This document shows positions 60,037 to 64,000 of a stretch of 64,000 nucleotides of DNA, one piece after another. A model generated the notes under the pieces. That model saw only the letters and a list, made by a program, of their open reading frames with translations. It did not search any database and had not been told where the DNA came from. The stretch is from Geminocystis sp. NIES-3708 (GTDB lineage: Bacteria > Cyanobacteriota > Cyanobacteriia > Cyanobacteriales > Cyanobacteriaceae). The stretch's first letter is position 1; every line of letters begins with the position of its first letter. Position numbers and translations under genes: made by a program. The stretch covers positions 1,425,656 through 1,489,655 of the forward strand of contig NZ_AP014815.1 in assembly GCF_001548095.1 (NCBI RefSeq). The letters run 5' to 3'.

Positions 60037-60134
60037 TATTTTGATAGATAATGTTATTATTTTTTGTTATAACATAGTTAGGGGAAAAGATATAGCTATT
60101 GAGGTTAATATCTTTATTAGGAGGTAAATGAGTT

Positions 60135-60353
60135 ATGCAACAAATAACGATCGAGGTTGACGATAATGTAAAAAAGGCTTTTCAGTTGGCTTCACCCCAA
60201 CAGAAGCAAGAATTAAGTTATCTGATTGGTGCTTATTTGGGTTCGTCTTGGGAAGAAAAAAACCTTATTGAAGTAATGGAGATTATTTCTGATAATGCTG
60301 AAAAACGGGGCTTAACTCCTGAAATATTAGCGGAACTTTTAGCGGATGAGTAA
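60135..60353 (+). CDS. Antitoxin of a PIN-domain toxin pair
   Basis: 72 aa. IEVDDNVKKAFQLASPQQKQEL is a short ribbon-helix-like start, and the tail is acidic (EILAELLADE). Its stop overlaps the PIN gene start by eight bases, a normal coupling. Confidence 0.75.
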   Translation: MQQITIEVDDNVKKAFQLASPQQKQELSYLIGAYLGSSWEEKNLIEVMEIISDNAEKRGLTPEILAELLADE

Positions 60354-60765
60354 GTTACGTTTAGTTTTAGATACCAATATTTTCATAAGTGCTTTATTAT
60401 CAAAAAAATCTATTCCTTTTAAGGTAGTTAATTTTGCATTTAATCATCATATTTTACTTACTTCTGATGAAACTTTGACGGAGGTAAAAAGAGTTTTAAA
60501 TAGGCAAAAATTTGATAAATATTTATCTAAGGAAGAGCGTTATATTTTCTTGACAAAGTTTATGAAAACGGCGGAAAAAGTCGTTATTACAAAACGCTTT
60601 AATGCCTGTCTTGATTCTAAAGATAATTGTTTTTTGGATTTGGCAGTATCGGGTAAAGCTAATTTTCTGATTTCAGGGGATGATGATTTATTGGTGTTAA
60701 ATCCTTTTGAAAATATACCAATCATTACCGCTAATGTTTTTGCTAGTGATTTTATTGAGGTTTAA
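60346..60765 (+). CDS. PIN-domain toxin (putative VapC-like ribonuclease)
   Basis: 139 aa. The conserved acids are Asp in LVLDTNIFISALL, Glu in TEVKRVLN, Asp in DSKDNCFLDLAV and Asp in LISGDDDLL. This is the long-form COG1569 PIN family. Intact and coupled to its antitoxin. hsdS2 begins 3 bp later, so the pair may be cotranscribed with it. Confidence 0.87.
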   Translation: MSKLRLVLDTNIFISALLSKKSIPFKVVNFAFNHHILLTSDETLTEVKRVLNRQKFDKYLSKEERYIFLTKFMKTAEKVVITKRFNACLDSKDNCFLDLAVSGKANFLISGDDDLLVLNPFENIPIITANVFASDFIEV

Positions 60766-60768
60766 TTT

Positions 60769-62031
60769 ATGATGCTTAGTTTACCTAAATACGATTGTTA
60801 TAAAGATTCTGGGGTTGATTGGTTGGGGGAAATTCCTCAAACATGGGAGCTTACTTCTGGGAGAACTTGTTTTGGTCAACAAGAAATCAAAAATAAAGGT
60901 AATCAAGAAACAACAGTTCTTTCATTAAGTTATGGCAATATTGTTATTAAACCAGAAGCAAAATTACATGGTTTAGTCCCTGAGTCATTTGAAACTTATC
61001 AAATTGTTGATGTAGGAAATATCATTATTAGGTCAACTGATTTACAAAATGATAAAACAAGTTTAAGGGTAGGTTTAGTTAAAAACAAAGGTATTATTAC
61101 TTCTGCTTATTTATGTTTTGTTACAAACGAAAAAATTAAACCAGAATTTGCTTATTATTTACTTCATGCCTATGATTTGCTGAAAGTATATTATGGAATG
61201 GGATCTGGATTAAGACAAAATTTAAGTTTTACTGACTTTAAATATCTTAAGTTACCTCTACCACCATTAGAAGAACAAGAAAGGATCGTAAAATTTTTAG
61301 ATAGGAAGTGTGAGGAGGTGGAGAAATCGATCGAACTCAAACAAAGATTAATCGCACTGTTAGACGAGCAAAAGTCGATCGTTATTAACCAAGCCGTCAC
61401 CAAAGGCTTAAACCCTAACGCACCCATGAAAGATAGCGGTATTGATTGGCTTGGCGATATTCCAGCTCATTGAAAAGTTAAAAAGTTAAAGTATATAACT
61501 AATAATCTTTCTGATAAAGTTACAGTAAAAAATACAAATAAAAAATATTTAGGACTTGAAAACATAGAATCATGGAGTGGTAAAGTAATTGAAACAGAAC
61601 TTATAACAGAAGGGATAGCAAATAGTTTTGAAAAAAATGATATTTTGTTTGGAAAATTAAGACCTTATTTAGCAAAAGTTCATTTAGCCGAAAATAGTGG
61701 TTGTTGCACTACTGAGGCTTTAGTTTTAAGATTTAAGATAGATTGTAAGCAAAAATATTATTTTTACTTTTTAATATCAAGAAGATTTATAAACTTAGTA
61801 AATTCTTCTGTATATGGTTCAAAAATGCCCAGAGCGAGTTGGGATTTTATTGGTTTGCAAATAATTCCAATTCCCCCTATTGAAGAACAAGAAAAAATAG
61901 TGGAATACTTAGAGCAAAAAACAGCAGAAATAGAAGCATTAAAAGAGAAAACATTACAACAGATAGAGAAACTAAAAGAGTTCAAACAAATCTTAATCGC
62001 CGAAGCAGTGACAGGCAAAATTAAAGTATAA
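60769..62031 (+). pseudogene. hsdS: Second type I specificity gene, hsdS2, with one Trp-to-TGA stop
   Basis: A 420-residue frame with two target recognition domains. It starts MMLSLPKYDCYKDSGVDWLGEIP, has the central helix LPPLEEQERIVKFLDRKCEEVE and repeats the motif as MKDSGIDWLGDIPAH. The next codon is TGA (61471-61473) where this family has Trp; the frame then continues KVKKLKYITNN and on through IPIPPIEEQEKIVEYLEQKT to 62031. One G-to-A change restores the frame. The two halves are also open separately (60769-61473 and from ATG 61645). The upstream hsdM remnant may be its partner. Confidence 0.87.
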
Positions 62032-62073
62032 AATTCAAACTATACATAGTAATAAAGCACAAATAATCAAGCC

Positions 62074-62265
62074 ATGAATATTGACACTTTAAAAGATAAA
62101 ATAAGATATTTAACCAATGAAGAAGAAAAAAAAACCGATGTTTTAATACCCCTAGCTATGGGGGAAAATATTTTACAAAACCTTCCCTTAGAAATAGAGG
62201 AAGAAAATGATCATAAAACTCAATTAATAGCCGATTTTAAACAAAGCCTCCTCGATGCGGCGTAG
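62074..62265 (+). CDS. Small acidic protein, possibly a truncated antitoxin
   Basis: 63 aa, acidic and helical: MNIDTLKDKIRYLTNEEEKK, a VLIPLAM stretch and the end IADFKQSLLDAA. The last part looks like the start of a longer antitoxin-type C-terminus that is cut short by TAG. It resembles orphan antitoxin-like genes common in cyanobacteria. Not recognised with certainty. Confidence 0.4.
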   Translation: MNIDTLKDKIRYLTNEEEKKTDVLIPLAMGENILQNLPLEIEEENDHKTQLIADFKQSLLDAA

Positions 62266-62453
62266 AGCCGAGATACGTGCGAAATCGGACACCAATATCA
62301 AGAAACCATGACATTTATAGTTGAAACGCTTATTCCCGTTAGGTTTCCAAAAATCTATTTTAACAAAACTAAATACTACATAACTGATTTAATCAACAGA
62401 ATACTTCAATAAGAACGTTTAGATAACTAAATAAACTATAGACGGAAAAAACA

Positions 62454-62480
62454 TTGCCGAGTTAATCATATTTTCGGCAA
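62454..62480. promoter_or_regulatory. Dyad TTGCCGA-N13-TCGGCAA near the integrase gene
   Basis: A perfect seven-base inverted repeat with a 13-base spacer, just upstream of the tyrosine recombinase gene. A 14-base sequence TTTTCGGCAAAGTA that includes its right arm (62471-62484) recurs at 62549-62562 inside the integrase gene start. It could be a recombinase or repressor site. Confidence 0.4.
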
Positions 62481-62521
62481 AGTACAATAGAAAGTAGTAT
62501 AATTTTTAAAGGGTTAGAGAG

Positions 62522-63139
62522 ATGTTAAATTTAACCACTCCACTTCTGTTTTCGGCAAAGTATCATTTTTCACCACCTCCAGTGAAGAAAAAATCAGACG
62601 GTGAAAGGGAATATTTACGTCTTGATGAAATTAACGCCATGATCAAAGTAGCACGAAAAGTAGGAAGGCATGGAGTCAGAGATTCAACGATTATTCTTGA
62701 GATGTTTCGTCATGGACTAAGGACAGCCGAATTGGTAGCATTAAGATGGGATTATATAGATTCAAAAGGAGGGCATATTGACATACATCGAGTAAAACAT
62801 GGACATGATACGATACATCCATTACGTTCTCCAGAACTAAGAGCTTTACATGAACTTAAACGCAAGTATCCAGAAAGCAGTTATGTCTTTGTTTCTGAGC
62901 GTCACGCACCCTTAACTACCCGTACTATTCGTCATATTATTGCGAGGGCTGGGAAATTAGCATCTATCCCCTTTCCAGTACATCCACACCAATTACGTCA
63001 TGCTTGTGGTTATTATTTGGCATCTCAAGGACATGATACCAGAGCAATTCAGGCTTATCTAGGGCATAAAAATATTCATTACACCGTTCGTTATACAGAT
63101 ATATCTCCCCAGAGATTTGAATCTTTTTGGCAAGATTAG
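62522..63139 (+). CDS. Small tyrosine recombinase (FimB/XerD type)
   Basis: 205 aa, catalytic domain only. The full active set is visible: Arg67 (HGLRTAEL), Lys92, His156 and Arg159 (HPHQLRHA), His182 (LGHKN) and nucleophile Tyr191 (VRYTDIS). No N-terminal core-binding domain, as in FimB/FimE-type invertases. Its site is unknown. It sits beside degraded hsdS genes and a dyad. Confidence 0.85.
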   Translation: MLNLTTPLLFSAKYHFSPPPVKKKSDGEREYLRLDEINAMIKVARKVGRHGVRDSTIILEMFRHGLRTAELVALRWDYIDSKGGHIDIHRVKHGHDTIHPLRSPELRALHELKRKYPESSYVFVSERHAPLTTRTIRHIIARAGKLASIPFPVHPHQLRHACGYYLASQGHDTRAIQAYLGHKNIHYTVRYTDISPQRFESFWQD

Positions 63140-63195
63140 TGACAAGTCATGTTTATAATATTGGAGTTTTGCAATTAATAATTAAACAAAAAAAA

Positions 63196-64000
63196 GTGAC
63201 CTCAATTGAAAGAACTGCTTATCCTCGCTTCAAACGTTATTATACTCCAAATGAGCTAAAAAATATTTATACGCCAACCACAGAAGATAAACTTTTCGCT
63301 ACTGAATATACAAGAAATGATAATAATTATTTGAATTTATTAGTTGCACTAAAAAGTTTTCAAAGATTAGGATATTTCCCCAAACTTGAACAGATTCCCT
63401 TATCAATAATAAATCATATAAAAAAAATATTGTGTTTATCTGAAGAACTAACAATTGGTTATATAAATCCGAGAACTTATCATCGCCATCAACATTTAAT
63501 TAGAGAGAAAATAAAAGTCAAAAAATTTGACAACAAAGCCCAAGAATATTTAGAAATAAAGGTAAAAGAAAAGGCTTATTTAATGGGAAATCCTGCGGAC
63601 TTAATTAATGTAGCCATTGAAGAATTAGTCAAAGAAAGATATGAATTACCCTCTTTTTCCTTCTTAGAGCGACAAATAGCCCGAATCCGAACATTAGTTC
63701 ATGCTCTAATTTATGAACAAGTGAATAATCAATTATCTCCTGAATATAGAGAAACCTTAAACAGTTTACTACTAATTCACCCAGTCGAACAAAGAAGTCC
63801 TTATAATCAGCTAAAAAAAGTCACCAAAAAAGCCACAAGAAATCATCTAAATGATTTATTATTACATCAAAAATGGTTAAATACTTTTGGTAATGTAGAA
63901 CAGTTTTTATCAGAAATAAACAAATCATTAATTAGTTATTTTGCCAGTGTAGCAAATTCTTTAGATGCTTCAGAATTAAAAGATATTAATGAACTAAAAA
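63196..64000 (+). CDS. Tn3-family transposase, N-terminal part, cut by the window edge
   Basis: An open frame from GTG 63196 reads VTSIERTAYPRFKRYYTPNEL and stays open to the edge (268 codons). The start, FATEYTRNDNNYLNLLVALKSFQRLGYFP and the later LERQIARIRTLVH match the DUF4158 N-terminal region of Tn3-family transposases. The DDE part should lie beyond the window. No Tn3 terminal repeat was identified in the window. Confidence 0.85.
   Translation, partial: MTSIERTAYPRFKRYYTPNELKNIYTPTTEDKLFATEYTRNDNNYLNLLVALKSFQRLGYFPKLEQIPLSIINHIKKILCLSEELTIGYINPRTYHRHQHLIREKIKVKKFDNKAQEYLEIKVKEKAYLMGNPADLINVAIEELVKERYELPSFSFLERQIARIRTLVHALIYEQVNNQLSPEYRETLNSLLLIHPVEQRSPYNQLKKVTKKATRNHLNDLLLHQKWLNTFGNVEQFLSEINKSLISYFASVANSLDASELKDINELK

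Noticed and set aside
20828-61473. TGA might be read as Trp, since two broken genes (methyltransferase at 20828 and hsdS2 at 61471) have TGA at Trp positions
   Set aside because: Many intact genes in the window end in TGA (uvrB at 51223, the PATAN gene at 24847, the lactamase-fold gene at 53181), and Trp is coded by TGG throughout. G-to-A mutation in unneeded genes is simpler.
62266-62453. Search for an attC-like or tRNA fragment in the gap before the integrase
   Set aside because: GGCGTAGAGCC and nearby bases form only a short hairpin; no tRNA arm set or integron site could be drawn.

Overview
The window reads as a low-GC unicellular cyanobacterial chromosome. The support is photosystem I genes (psaI, psaL), NDH-1 ndhB, the proton-extrusion gene pxcA, sufR, a valyl-tRNA synthetase carrying the cyanobacteria-specific CAAD membrane domain, a PATAN-domain protein, a DUF751-rbfA pair and at least fifteen HIP1 palindromes (GCGATCGC) in the core. 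The AT-rich base composition and gene content suggest the Geminocystis/Cyanobacterium neighbourhood. That placement is an inference, not a demonstrated identity.

Layout. 0-19.3 kb is core genome: a pentapeptide/TPR exported protein, pxcA, a Ser/Thr kinase, sufR, nadE, a Wza/Wzc-type polysaccharide export pair, a putative cytochrome b6f heme-assembly (CCB) protein, metG, a NYN/LabA protein next to an ADP-ribosylglycohydrolase, hflX, psaI and psaL. At 19.4-21.0 kb lies a fused DNA methyltransferase/nuclease gene broken by two in-frame stops. 21.1-24.8 kb holds an orphan TRAP small permease, an HTH-arsR-acr3 arsenite-efflux group and a PATAN-only protein. 25-53.2 kb is again housekeeping: rbfA, gyrA-type topoisomerase subunit, hemD and cobA (tetrapyrroles), ribE, prfC, valS, a degenerate FHA-GGDEF-EAL protein, rpe, ndhB, queG, an M48 protease, uvrB and a CDF metal exporter.

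53.3-64 kb is a decaying defence island. Two nearly identical, oppositely oriented IS1-family copies bracket the tail of one hsdS gene, two toxin-antitoxin pairs and the first 120 codons of an hsdR. Beyond the second copy, on the other strand, lies the front part of the same hsdS. The two hsdS parts rejoin in frame through a perfect 8-bp target duplication, so the segment between the IS copies appears to have inverted by recombination between them. Further right are a shattered hsdM C-terminus, a Panacea-domain gene with one stop, PrlF/YhaV and PIN-type toxin-antitoxin pairs, a second hsdS with a single Trp-to-TGA stop, a small tyrosine recombinase with a nearby dyad, and the start of a Tn3-family transposase running off the window. 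The restriction-modification genes are broken while most toxin-antitoxin pairs remain open.

No tRNA, rRNA, CRISPR array or riboswitch was recognised.
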